A stretch of 64,000 bases of DNA from Amphibalanus amphitrite (lineage: Eukaryota; Arthropoda; Thecostraca; Balanomorpha; Balanidae): positions 62,001-126,000 of the forward strand of contig NW_024881857.1 in the NCBI RefSeq assembly GCF_019059575.1, in the 5' to 3' direction. Shown here piece after piece: positions 22,306 through 33,570 of this stretch; positions within the stretch are counted from its first letter, which is position 1, and the number at the start of each line of letters is the position of its first letter. The notes under the pieces were generated by a model. That model was given only the letters and a program-made list of their open reading frames with translations, did no database searches and was not told the origin of the DNA. A program made the translations under genes and the position numbers.

Positions 22306-23147
22306 TCCCCTCCGGATCTCTACTTTACTCTACAGGATCAGTGGTCGGCCGGGACGTCTCCCAGCCTTTTACCCGTCTGCCACCCGGGCCACTGTCCTCT
22401 ACACTAATTGAACTAAACTATGCATCGTGGTTCAGGTGAATAACTCCGCCATTTTGGGGCACACGCGGTTTGTAGCGAACCCTCATGGGTTTGGAGCTAA
22501 GCTCCTGAGCCGTGATGACTAAACTACAGTACCGAATGAATCAGACTCCGCTCAACCTCCGTTCTCCTCCGACTCAACCCGTCTCCAAATGCATCTGGTC
22601 AATTCTAAACCCATTTATTGTGAATAGCCGAACGATATAAAAGACTGCGCATTGAATTGGATCCGAGACAACAGATTATTTCCGTTTCCGCAAGTTTCTA
22701 CCCTATCACTACCCTAACGGTTACCGACGCGCGAAACTACCTACGAACCTCCACCCCGGTGCTCCTATCCTAACTATGGGATGTGCTTTGAGCCCAGCAT
22801 CAATCCCTGCGTGACAGGAACCTACCTCGAGCCAGGTGAGCCAGCAGCAGAGAGCAGTCGGGGGCTCGATGTCCGTACCGGACGGCCGTCAGACACCAAG
22901 AGCCCCGATCTCCTCTCCCCTGCTTTCGTCTCGTCCCTGGCCCGAGTAGGCCACGCCCACATCAGCCGCCTCGAGGCCATAGATGGCGGCCGATGTGCCC
23001 GTGCGGTTCCCGCCGCGCTTGCCTCCTTTCGGACCCCTGCCTAAATATCCCACGCGTACAATTTTAACAAAACCAAGGTAAACTAAAAACGGACACTGAC
23101 TCAAACAAATCTCCAAGCTGGTACGGCCGCTCTCCCGCTCCCCTACA
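22264..23147. mobile_element. 884-bp insertion inside the Gypsy gag region
   Basis: It is flanked by the 4-bp duplication ATGT (22260-22263 and 23148-23151), with imperfect inverted ends (plus strand TGTGAGGGGGGC on the left, GCTCCCCTACA on the right). The gag reading frame stops making sense at its edge and resumes, in the same frame, on the other side. No coding capacity is recognised in the insert. Confidence 0.7.
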
Positions 23148-23188
23148 ATGTCCAGCGCTTTCTCAAATGTGAGGTCGGCAGTCTCTAC

Positions 23189-23493
23189 TATTGGTGCCAA
23201 TCGGAATTTCTTTTCTTGGAATTCCAATTTTTGTCCAATTCCAATTTGGAATTTGGACGGAATTCTTAACATTTTTTTTGGAAATTAATCGGAACACAAG
23301 GCCTTTAAAATTTAAAATTTTAAAACGGAGGCCTTTAAAACGCTTTTAAACACTTTTAAAATTTACGCAAAAAATGCAAAAATCGTTAAAAATTGGAAAA
23401 GCCCCCGCTTTGGACAAAATTGGAAATTTACTTGGCAATTTCTTGGAATTGGATCGGAATTGGAATTGAAATTTCATGAAATTGGCACCACTA
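23189..23493. mobile_element. hAT-type MITE, 305 bp, AT-rich
   Basis: The 8-bp duplication GTCTCTAC lies on both sides (23181-23188 and 23494-23501). The termini TATTGGTGCCAAT and ATTGGCACCACTA are inverted. The interior is A/T-rich GGAATTGG-type sequence. It lies within the Gypsy leader/gag remnant, so it is younger than, or carried by, that element. Confidence 0.85.
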
Positions 23494-23512
23494 GTCTCTA
23501 CCGACCGCGCCA

Positions 23513-23665
23513 TGTTCGATTCGCCCCGGCTCCCGGTCCACACACTAGCTCTCGTGTCGGTCAACTGTATTGGCTCAGGAGGGGACGACCGGTCAGCCCC
23601 GGTGGCCGGCCGTGCCTCGGGCGATTAGAGTGGCCGAAATCAAACCCACAAGTCCGCACATAACA
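23513..23665 (-). repeat. 5' LTR of the Gypsy element
   Basis: 153 bp, identical to 17832-17984. On the minus strand it is followed by TGGCGCGGTC, a candidate primer-binding site beginning with the usual TGG. Confidence 0.95.
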
Positions 23666-24169
23666 AGGTCATTTTCGTGACCTCACCATTACCTACACCA
23701 AGTACAAAATACCTAGGGGAGACTGGGGCGATGCGTTACACTTTTTGGTCTTCTGCACTTAGTGGCCAAGCTATTCAATGAAATTGCACCAAATTTGGTC
23801 ACATGCTAGCTGAATCAATTTGGAAAGCACATGCAAACTTTCATTTCTTTACGACTATTCACTTTTATGTGAAATTCAGAAAACCAAAGCAAGATTTTTG
23901 GGGCAAGTTGAAAAATTGTGGGGCAACTTGATACACGATATGGGGTAACATGTTACACTTCTTTTTTCGTAGTTTCTTCATCATTATAGCGGTCATTGCC
24001 CGTCCTATCGGAACCGATCGTAAGCCTCCCTAATGGATAATACTAAACATGCTTTCCTTTCTCATTGAAAGGCAAGAACAATAAACAGGGCGTATTTTAA
24101 CATGTTAACTGGGTCGGCAATTGCCGACCCAGTCACGGAGAATGCCGACCCAGTGACAGCCGTTTGCCG

Positions 24170-26000
24170 ACCCAGTTGCCGCCCCCTCTAGGATGCAGCA
24201 CGCACATGCAGGCTAGGTGCCGTCATTCATAGTGAGGCTGCTCCCCTCCGAAATGATAATGCCGCCTCTTAAAGTGAAGCAGCCGTCTATAGAAAGTGAT
24301 GATCCCGAAACTCAATGTGACAGTGCCGCCCCTAAATTTGTTAGTAGCCCCACTCAATGTAATTGTGCCGCCCTTCTAAGCATCTGTGGAGCCCCTCATT
24401 GTGATGATACCGCCCCTCAAGAAGATGATGCCGCCCCTTTCAGTATCGGTGGCGCCCCTCAATGTGATGGTGCCGCCCTCAAAGTGCCGGTGGCGCCCCA
24501 GAATGTGATGTTGCTGCCCGCCAACGGGTCGGTGGTGCCCCTCAAAATGATGCTGCCGCCCCTTAAAGTGTTGGCGCCGCCCCTATAGTGTCAGCCACGC
24601 CCTTCGAAGTGTCGGAGGAACCCACCAATATAATGGTACCGCCCCTCTAGGTATCCACATAGCCCCTCATTGTGATGGAGCCGCCCCTCAAGCAGATGAT
24701 GCCGCCCCTCAAGAAGATGATGCCGCCCCTGAATGTGATGGTGCTGCCCGCCAACGAGTCGGTGGCGCCCCTCAAAATGATGCTGCCGCCCCTTAAAGTG
24801 TTAGTGCCGCCCCTTATAGTGTCAGTGACGCTCTTCGAAGTGTCAGAGGAACCCACCAATATAATGGTGCCGCCCTTCTACGTATCCACATAGCCCCTCA
24901 TTGTGATGGAGCTGCCCCTCAAGCAGATGATGCCGCCCCTCAAGAAGATGATGCCGCCCCTTTCAGTATCGGTGGCGCCCCTCAATGTGATGGTGCCTCC
25001 CTCAAAGTGCCAGTGACGCCCCTAAATGTGATGGTGTCTCCCGTCAACGAGTCGGTGGCGGCCTTCAAAATGATGCTGCCGCCCCTAAAAGTGTTGGTGC
25101 CGCCCCTTACAGTGTCAGTGGCGCCCTTCAAAGTTTTGGAGGAACTCATCAATACAATGTTGCCGCCCTCTAACTTTCTGTAGCGTCCCTTCATAATGGT
25201 GCCGCTCCTCAAACAATCCGAGACGCCCCTCAAAGTGATGGTGCCGCCCCTTACAGTGTCGGTGGTGTCTCCTCAAAAGTCAAGGTGCCGCCTCTCAAAG
25301 AAATGCTGTTGTCCCTCGAAGTGTCGGAAGCGCTCCTCAATGTCATGTTGCCGCCCCTCAAACCTTCCGTAACGCCCCTCCACGTCATTGTGCCGCCCCC
25401 CCCCAATGTGCTCACAGCGCCCTTAAATGTGATAGAAGTGCCGGTCAAAGTGATGACTGTGCTCCTGGCAGTGTCGGTGGCGCCCCTTATAGTGTCGGTG
25501 GCGCCCCGAACAGTATCGGTGGTGCCATTCAAAGTGATGATGTCACCCTCAAACAAACGGTGGCGCCCTTCGAAGTATCGGAGTCCCTAAATATCATACC
25601 TATTGCCGCCCATTAACGATCTGTAGCGCCCCTCCATATGATGGAGCCGCCCCTTAAAGTATCCGCGGCGGTCCTTAAAGTTACAGTGCCGCCCCTTACA
25701 ATGTGGTGGCGTCCTCAAAATAAAAGTGATGTTGCCCCCCCCCCCCCCCCGAGTAATGTTGGCGTCTCTTCTTTAAGTATCGGAGGCGCTCCTCATTGTC
25801 ATTTTGCCCCACATCACTGCGCACATGGCGTTTTCCAATGTAATGGTGCCACCCCCAACGCTCAAAGAGATAATTACCCTTCTCACAGTGTCCGTGGTGT
25901 CCCTCAAAGTGGTTTAAGTGCCCTAAAAAAAGTTGGTGGCGCGCCTCAAAATGATGCTGTCGTTCCTTGGCATATCTACAGCGCCCCCAAAATGAAAGTG
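24170..26000. repeat. Degenerate GCCGCCCCTCAAAGTGATG array
   Basis: About 1.8 kb of diverged short units, mostly alternating 'GCCGCCCCT(C/T)AAAGTG' and 'GGTGGCGCCCCT', with a larger ~270-bp duplication visible (24640-24890 repeats 24370-24640 and 24890-25140). The spurious open frames (APLKVMLPPL) reflect the repeat and are not genes. Confidence 0.85.
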
Positions 26001-27044
26001 CCTTCACCCGGCGCCGGGCTGAGGCTGTTTGAACCCCCCTCCCGACCCCTATAACTTGGGTATTGGGCCACGTAGCGACACGCGGTAAGCGGCATTTGAA
26101 AGAGTGTCAAAAACTACTTGGGTTAGTTGGTTAACCGTACTTTGGTTAGGTCAAGTCAAATGTCAAATATCAGGTGACCAGAGGTCATCAAAGGTGAAAT
26201 GTGGGTGAAATGTTGTCTGTTTCAACATTTATTGACAAACTGGCGCATAACTCGGGGAAGAATAGAACTACAGCACCACGAAAAAGGCGCATTCGATAGT
26301 TCTTCAACGTTCCTATAAAGTCCTCAGACTTGACCTAACATCAACGGCTTACCTCCAGAGCACAACTAGTTTAACCGTGCCGGGCCGGGGAGGGTTGGAG
26401 TGGACAATGGGCCCCCCTCCAGCTCTACTGAGCTGTTTTAATGAAGAACCTTTTTACTGTAATAATTATTGACTCACGAAAGTTATGACATTGTTTTTTT
26501 TCAGTACTGTGCTCCTCTCGTCGAGATGCGTCGAATGAACTATAATTTGACATTCAAATGTCATTTGGGAAAATTGAGCTCAGGTCCAGGTCATGACCTG
26601 ACTGGTAAAGGTCATGTTGCATATCAGTCGATTTGTATCGTCAAACTGAAATCAGCTAAGGTGTTTTCATCGCTCAGGCATGTCGCATGTCTCTATCAGA
26701 AGTTATTGAAAAAACTGCTGGAGGCCTTCCATGACCTGACATGACCTCAAGGACATCACGAGGGGTCATGGGTGGCAATTTTCCGATTAAGTGTGTCATT
26801 TTCAATTGTTTTATGATGTTTAAATTCGTTAACTTTGTATGACATTTGTCTACCTATAAAAAGAGGCACATGCCCTGATTTTCTCCCATTTCCTTATACC
26901 TAATGGAAGGGTCGCAAAATTGTCCTTACCTTTGGTCAAAGACATAGCAATTTCGAGACTTACATTTTATATATACAGTTACACACTGTTTGTCTTATCA
27001 ATCGCTGAAGGTTCAGTCGGTGTATCTATGGTGAGCATTTGCCT

Positions 27045-27078
27045 GTTCCGTAGCTCAGTTGGTAGAGCACCGGACTCC
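27045..27078 (+). repeat. tRNA 5'-half fragment (A box only)
   Basis: GTTCCGTAGCTCAGTTGGTA and the following GAGCACCGGACTCC look like the first half of a tRNA with an intact A box. No matching anticodon stem, B box or acceptor 3' strand follows; a hAT element begins at 27117. A SINE head or tRNA relic is likely. Confidence 0.6.
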
Positions 27079-27116
27079 CCGCACTGTCTTCGCTTGCGTT
27101 TTGTCCGCCGGCCGAG

Positions 27117-28641
27117 CAGGGGCGGATCCAGGAAAACTCCAAGGGGAGGGTCATGAATCGAAGTGGTGCCTATACCCAAAATTAAAAACTCAACGGATTT
27201 CGTCCACTTAATTTTGGTGGTGCCCCCATTTTCAGTTTTTTTTTATTTTTTTATTTTTAGTCAGTATCTTAACTCTTACCCACAACCACATTTACCAATT
27301 GTAAGCAAGTATATATGAATGTGTTATGTGTATATATGTTGTGGACGCTGAGTAGTGAGTACTTACCAGGAACGTTATCAGGTAAGCGAATCGTTGTCAG
27401 TCCGACGAACTTGACCCTGGCGTCTAAAGGGTCTGTCCTTGACACTTCAGGCTTGTCAGGGGCACCAAAGTCCTTCCATGGACACCACAAACCTGTCAGG
27501 GGCACCTACGGCCTTGTAGGGGCGCCACAGGCCCGCCAGGAAGCAGGGGCACCACAGGCCTGCCAGGAAGCAGGGGCACCACAGGTCTAGCAAGTATACA
27601 CGACAGGCCTGTCAGGGGCACAACGGGCCTGTTGGGCCCATGAGCACCCCTAGGGGCAGGGGCACCACAGTCCTTCCAGGGGCACCGCAGGCCTGTGAGG
27701 GGCACCAGCGGCCTAGCAGGGGCACCAGTCAACACAGGCCTGCCAGGGGGGCACTACAGACCTGCCAGGGGCACCAGAGGCCTGTCAGGAGCACCACCGA
27801 CCTCGCAGGGGTAACTTGGGCCTGTCAGGGGCACCACGGGCCTGTCGAGAGGCACTTCAGGCTTTTCAGGGGCACCATAGTCCTCTCCGGGCGCAGGGGT
27901 AGCAGGGGCACCAGAGGCCTGCCAGGGGCACTACAGGCCTAGCAAGGGCACCACTGTTCTATCAGGGGCACCACGAGCCTGTCATAGCCAGGCATCTCAG
28001 GCTTGTCGAGGCCCAGGGGCACCACAGGTCTGTGAGGGGCACCAGCGACCTAGCAGGGGCACCAGTCAACACAGGTCTGCCAGGGGCGCCACAGACCTGC
28101 CAGGGGCACCACAGACCTGCCAGGGGCACCAGAGGCCTGCCAGGGGCACCACAGGCCTAACAAGGGCACCACGGGCCTGTCAGGGGCACCTCAGGCTTGT
28201 CAGGGCCCAGGGACACCACAGTCCTTCCAAGGGCACCGCAAGCCTGTCAGGGGCACCAGAGGCCTGCCAGGGGCACCACAGTCCTTCCAGGGGCATTACA
28301 AGCCTGTCAGGGGCACCAGAGGCCTAGCAAGGGCACCACAGGCCTGCCATGGACACCACAGGCCTGCCAGAGGCACCACCGGCCTTGCAGGGGCGCCTCA
28401 GGCCTGTCAGGGGCACCACGTGCTTGCCGGGGACACTTCAGGCTTGTCAGGGCCCAGGGGCACCAGGCCCGTGGTGTCCCTGCTAGGCCTGTGGTGCCCC
28501 TGGCGGTCCTGTGGTGCCCCTGTCAGGACTGTGATACCCCTGATAGGCCGGTGGTGCCCCTGTCAGGTCTTTGGGCCCCCGGGCCTCAAGGGGGGGGGGG
28601 CCATGACCCATGTGACCCCCCCCCCCTTGGATCCGCCCCTG
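27117..28641. mobile_element. hAT-type element, 1525 bp, filled with a minisatellite
   Basis: The 8-bp duplication CGGCCGAG lies at 27109-27116 and 28642-28649. The termini CAGGGGCGGATCCAGG and CCTTGGATCCGCCCCTG (one base extra) match the widespread CAGGGGCGGATCC hAT ends and the small MITE at 13768. The interior is mainly a 20-21 bp tandem repeat. Confidence 0.93.
27420..28590. repeat. 20-21 bp minisatellite inside the hAT element
   Basis: About 50 units near AGGGGCACCACAGGCCTGCC with single-base variants. Toward 28460 the orientation of the consensus flips to GGTGCCCCTG, giving an inverted arm. Confidence 0.9.
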
Positions 28642-28751
28642 CGGCCGAGCCGGAGAGAAAGTTACCGAGTGAAGTTCATTCAAATTTCAAAAACTCAATG
28701 AAAATGTCACTGGGGTCACGAAAATATTTGAGTAGGTAGGTATACCATTCA

Positions 28752-29100
28752 TTAACCCGCGCACCGACGGGGGGAGGCGGATATCCGCCCCCCTGAGGTT
28801 TTTCGTAGATAGCGGTGAAACGGCGGCGCGTAGCTTGGTACGACTATTCTCTCATCAATTTTACACATGGTGTGCAAGTTTGAACCTCCTAACTTTTAAG
28901 GTCAGGTCACCAGGTCACTTTGAATGACCCAACCTCAAGTCACTTTTTTGCAACTTTTTCACCGTGCCAGAGCTACAGTAGATGTCGGAGGCCTTTGAAT
29001 TTGAAAGTCCCAGGATGTTATAAGGTCATTAGTAGCTACAATTTGTATATCTCGGAATTTTAATATCGATGACCTAAGGTATATAGGACCTAAGGTTTTA
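28752..29100. mobile_element. 5' part of a TTAACCCGCGC piggyBac-type MITE
   Basis: Begins TTAACCCGCGCACCGACGGG, as the 2192 element does, followed by AGGTCA motifs. No matching right end was found, so it is truncated. Confidence 0.6.
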
Positions 29101-29289
29101 TTTATATGCAGAAAAATAGAGGCGTCAAAGGATATGGCCGAATATCAGCGACCCTTGCTGTGTTAGCAATGGGGCTTGCAATGGGGTATGACAAATAGGG
29201 GTAATGGCCCTGTCCAGCGCCCATAAAGTGGGCACCACTCGTGCGACCTGCCGACCACTGTTCTAGAGCCATAAAACACCGTGAATGTT

Positions 29290-30257
29290 TTAACCCTCGC
29301 ATGTGTAGGGGGGTCCATCTAGGGGGGTCGGATGGACCCCCCCTGGTTTTTCGCGAATAACTCGTGTAAAAAGCGGCCTATCGCGACAAAACTTTCAGTA
29401 CCCTCACATTGATCAATTTTACACCTACCCTGAAAATTTCATGACCCTGACCCCAATGACCTTGGACCTGTGACCTCTTTTCCGAGACCATGTTTGGCCA
29501 AAATCGCGATTCGGCGTATGTCGGCTCGCATTAGCCGCGCGTTTGCAAGCTTTTCGTGGTTTCAAACGTTCAAACATGTGATTTGATGTTGCTCCCAAGC
29601 ATAAGGGAGGGTGTCAAGGTCACCTGAAGGTCAGGTCAGGTCATTGACCTTTGGTTGCTAAATTCAATGCCAAGTGCTGCCCCTATGAGTGCAAAGGTCA
29701 GGTCAGGTCATTGACCTTTGGTGACCTCGGTTCACTTTTTCGAGTTTTACATGTTTCTAGGCTAGTTTTTGGAGCTGAATTCGAATTTAGCAACCATTTG
29801 AACATTAACGAAGTAGTTTTGGTGACTTCGTAACATGTTACGAAGCTGTCAGAGGCGGTTGACACGTACTACGAATACCCGTCATGACGCCTACTGGTTG
29901 ACCTGACCTGACCTGACCCGACCTGGTCTAAATGCTTAAAGACATCATCTGCGATCAAAACTAACACGTTATTCGTGATCAGCACCCCGAAAAACCCCTT
30001 AGCAGCCACTTTTTACGACTTTCTAACAGGTCCCGATTTTCCCGACTTTGGGTCATTGACCTGAACTGGAAGGTCAACCAATGACCTAGGACCTTAAAAT
30101 TGGGTATCATCGGCTTCCTCTCGTCACGGGCCACACGCTCGTTTTTTCCGCGAAGCTCTAGCTCGATCAGGGGCCAAACGGCAAGGGGGGTCCAACCGAC
30201 CCCCCTCCCCCCCTACACATTAGAAGCTGGCATACGCCGCACACATGCGAGGGTTAA
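29290..30257. mobile_element. piggyBac-type MITE, complete, 968 bp, with ecdysone-type sites
   Basis: TTAA is present at both ends, with 13-bp perfect inverted termini CCCTCGCATGTGT. Subterminal G- and C-runs resemble the other family members. The interior has many AGGTCA copies and three inverted repeats of the form RGGTCANTGACCT (29638, 29705, 30050). No transposase. Confidence 0.92.
29638..29650. promoter_or_regulatory. IR1 AGGTCATTGACCT (consensus ecdysone-receptor site)
   Basis: A perfect inverted repeat of AGGTCA with a one-base spacer, the idealised EcR/USP(RXR) binding site. Further perfect copies lie at 17648, 29705, 36562 and 38143, and a GGGTCA variant at 30050; all are in piggyBac-type MITEs. 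Receptor binding is inferred from consensus only. Confidence 0.6.
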
Positions 30258-31890
30258 GCTTGACGATACGGATCGACTGGTATGCAATATGTTTTATTTC
30301 TGGTGAGGTTATGAACTTGACCTCAGGTAAAATTTTTAGATTAATTTTTGTAAAGTCAAATTAGCCTATAACATTTATCGCATTATGACGAGAGAAATGC
30401 TATATTATCCCGGAAAAATAAACGTTATACCGCTGAGCTTAGGTTGAATCTGAAATAATTACTTAGAAAGAGTTATAAAAGAACCGTCGAACGTGTCTTT
30501 TATGGTCCTTAAATACCAGTAGGTATGCTGCCCCCCTCAGATGCCAAGTGCCGCCCCTATGAGTGCAAAATGCCGCCCCTAATTGTGATTGCCGACCCAG
30601 TGAAAATCCCTTAAAATACGCCCTGACAATAAAGCATAAACCATTACTGTACTCCACACGCATGAAACGGCTCATCAAACATGGCTCAATCTCTGATTTG
30701 CCTTTACTGCGACGCCAAGGGCACCATGCATTGCCATACTGACCGGAGTTTGATTTTCTGCACAAAATTTACGCCCAGGTGAAATGGAGCACGCTATAAG
30801 CAGTCTTGGGTAGCCATATTTAAACATGCCCCGGCCCTGCGGCGGCCGACTTTCTCAAGACTGAACTCAAATGTTTGTTTACATGAAGAGGCTAGTGCGT
30901 TTTACTTGGTGATCTTACAAAAGAAATCATCGCTTAATTTTGTGAACATACATTCAACATTCTTACACAAATAACCTTGACAAAAAACGACCCAAAGTGT
31001 TGGCCAGCAAAAAATACTTTTGCTGTCACAACTTACCCCAGTGCGCCTACAGGGCGACATGGCGTTCCACCAGGTCTGAGCCTGCAGTGACATGTAAAAT
31101 GTGCGTAACCTTTCTGCTAGCGTAAATATTGGCGCCATATCAAGAGTATTTTTAAAGATATTTCCTTTGTAACAACTTACCCCTGTAACAGCTAGCCCCA
31201 CTCTCCCCTAACCTACCTATAAGTCAATGGGGGAAAAATGAAAACTGCTATTCTGGCGCCGGGAACTATCTCCAACTATCTCAAGCACACAGAATCGTGA
31301 TTTTATGCACTCCTTGCAAGGTTCGATGCTCACTTTTGCAATGTTGATCTTGCGTGACGTCATTTATGACGTCATTAGAGTCATATTAGTTTTTCGTCAA
31401 TAACTCCCGATCCAATAAAGCTAGCGAGTCGGAAAAGCCACCAATGGACTCAGGAAGACCTGCCGAATCGAATGAAATGCGACATGACATCCTTCGACCA
31501 ACTTCGTGACCTGGGGGCGCTGACCTGACCGTGACCTGAGGTCAACACCCTAAGTTGACCTCACCCAAACAAAAAGCATATCATTCGACGCGCCTGAGCG
31601 AGGCGAACACGAGGCTGCCAAAATCGCGGCTCTGCGGCCGTTTTTGCGAAGTTATTCACCAAAAACGGAACCGTACCTTGGGGCACTTGACCTGACCTCA
31701 GAGTTCACCGGTTGACCTAGGACCTTAAAATCGGGTATCAATCTCTGTGTCTCGTAACGGCGCACACGCTCGTTTTTTTTTTCGCGACGCGCTATCTCCA
31801 CCAGGAGCGAAACGGCGAGGGGGGTCGTACAACCCCCCCCCCCCTCGGCCGGCGCGTATGTAGAAAACCAGTAGGTCCGGCGAGGGGTAA

Positions 31891-33570
31891 ACTGTTAATA
31901 TGCAATTTTGTAAATGAACTTTTAATTTTGTTTCAATTAATGAAAACTGCTGCAATTTTAGAACTTTTTTTGCATTTTGATGGACATTTTGATGGAATTG
32001 GAATGCATTGAAAGATTTTTATCAGTTATTACGCTTACATGCTTCGATGGTTAGAAATTGGCACGAAATTGGGAGGTGCTCGGCTTTTTTCGACCCCGGA
32101 TATGGCTTTATCACATGATGAAAAACATGATGGTGAACGTTTTATTTGTCATAGCCTCACAAAAGTATTTCAAAATCATTTTTCAAAAATAGCTGTTCCG
32201 CTGTAGCTTTCAGCGCAAGGTGCCGTCGGTCATCCCCGACGTTACGTCACGCCGAGCATTGCCCAGATTCTCCTACTAGACTTCGACGCCCCCCGCTTAG
32301 TTCTATAATGTTCGTCAGTTCTATAAACCCTGCATTGACACCTATAATTGCATTGACACGCCTCGCGTATACCTTACATTTTGCGTGCGTTCGGCATCCG
32401 GAAAATGAGGGAAAATTATCTGGGATAACCAGTAATAATTTGGTATTGCAGGGACTATCGAAGCAAAGCAACAAGTCATATTGCTTTTGCTTCAGTAATG
32501 GCTATTTTACTCGTTTTCATCTCCGTTGTACACGGTGTTAGCCTAAAACACCGAATGATCCCGGTGATCCCGGAAAATAACTATATTTGAAACGAACATT
32601 TACCAACATACGGGTTACAACGGATACAATATAATGCACAGATACCTAACGCTAAAGCTCAGCTAAACACGATATAGCAGCGCACTGGGCTGGGTCACAC
32701 CGCGCACCAGGTAGGGAGCCAGCTCTGGGTCGGCCAGAGGATTCCGGCTCAAAGCGAGATCTTATGTTTCAAAATTTGCCCTCATTTCCTCGTACATTTT
32801 CTGTACTTTGCCAGGCGAGTTGAGATTGGACTGATGGATTTTGGGGGTGATGGCGCTATATCGTGGTAACCGGTTGGTGTATGGTATTCTGTAAGTGTGT
32901 CGTGATCCCGGAAAATTATCCCTGAAATTCCGGATGCCGAACGCACGCAAAATATATTAGCAATTTATGAAGACATTAACTGCGCAGTAGTTTCATTGAA
33001 GGAAGACAACGTTTCAGAAAACATATCAATGACATCATAGATCACACCACAATGAAACAAGTATTCTGAACAATATGAAAGAAAGAAATGACCTTTAGTG
33101 CTTTAGGTATATTTTGTTAATGTAATTTTGATTAATTGAGTGACTCTTACAACTTTTTTTTTTTTTGGATAATTTTGACCTAACCTCTTAAAAGGGATAT
33201 CTTTTCGATGACGTCATCCAACAAGAAAAAGGTGACCAAAGTGACTACTAGGGAAGTCTACGGGGATTTCCCCCGATTTCCCCGCCCCGCATATTTTATG
33301 GAGCAAGGCCATGGGCCAGTTTGGAGACTGGCAGGGCACTGAGTAGATGATACTTTTATCGTGCTTTTATCAAGCAGTACTCTATATACCGTGTATCAAG
33401 CCTTGGATGGTACAGAATCAAGAGTTTGGAGTCAGAGTGTGAGTGGGTCGTCAGTCGTGGCGATATTTACGAACTCTTATGCGGGCTTGTTGTGCACTTT
33501 GTTTTGACATCAGCTTGAGCTGAGGCGTATCAGTATAAAATCGTTTGATTGAGAAAACTCCTGGCTCAAG
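31891..33570. other. AT-rich intergenic DNA upstream of the caspase gene
   Basis: No gene is seen apart from the TIR element at 32378-32953. TATAAAA occurs at 33534-33540, only 30 bp before the caspase ATG, and may be coincidental; TATATA occurs at about 33373. Confidence 0.4.
32378..32953. mobile_element. TIR element, 576 bp
   Basis: ATTTTGCGTGCGTTCGGCAT at the left is inverted at the right as ATGCCGAACGCACGCAAAAT, with the match running on into TCCGGAA. No clear target duplication or coding capacity. Confidence 0.7.

Larger units (their letters stand above)
17832..23665 (-). mobile_element. Gypsy-type LTR retrotransposon with identical LTRs
   Basis: Two 153-bp LTRs (17832-17984 and 23513-23665; TGTT...AACA) appear identical base for base, and the whole is flanked by the 5-bp duplication AGGTC. 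The coding strand is minus. A polypurine tract (GGGGGGAGG on the minus strand, 17985-17994) abuts the 3' LTR. The pol frame is intact (protease, RT, RNase H, integrase), but only the gag C-terminus is present. The internal region carries two further insertions (22264-23147 and 23189-23493). Identical LTRs imply a recent insertion. Confidence 0.95.
24086..30625. mobile_element. 6.5-kb non-autonomous hAT-type element with internal repeats
   Basis: The 8-bp duplication ACAATAAA lies at 24078-24085 and 30626-30633. The termini are CAGGGCGTATTTTAA and TTAAAATACGCCCTG, extended by a shared GCCGACCCAGT segment. The left part is a long degenerate array of GCCGCCCCT-AAAGTG units. The remainder holds a second hAT element and piggyBac-type MITEs. 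No transposase frame was recognised. Confidence 0.9.
23714..31210. mobile_element. TIR element carrying a large hAT insertion
   Basis: The left end is TAGGGGAGACTGGGGC and the right end GCCCCACTCTCCCCTA, with TA at both borders. Its own sequence is only 23714-24085 and 30634-31210, about 0.95 kb, with a recurring 'GGGGCAAGTTG'/'CAACTTACCCC' motif. It inserted in the host MITE. The superfamily is uncertain. Confidence 0.75.
16266..31890. mobile_element. piggyBac-type MITE (CCCTCGCCGGCC family) expanded by nested insertions
   Basis: The left end is at 16266 (CTAA then CCCTCGCCGGCCGG) and the right end is CCGGCGAGGG then GTAA at 31890; both flanks look like decayed TTAA. The intact relative at 46472-47272 is only 801 bp. 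Its sequence is matched here in four separated pieces: 16266-16330, 17553-17831, 23666-23713 and 31211-31890. The gaps are filled by a foldback/tRNA-like insertion, a Gypsy retrotransposon and a TIR element carrying further elements. Confidence 0.8.

Noticed and set aside
24170..28600. Possible CRISPR-like repeat-spacer arrays
   Set aside because: The units are contiguous, degenerate minisatellites without unique spacers, in animal transposons.
30463..31201. Minus-strand frames of about 100 codons as transposase remnants
   Set aside because: They cross element boundaries and show no DDE, hAT or THAP motif.
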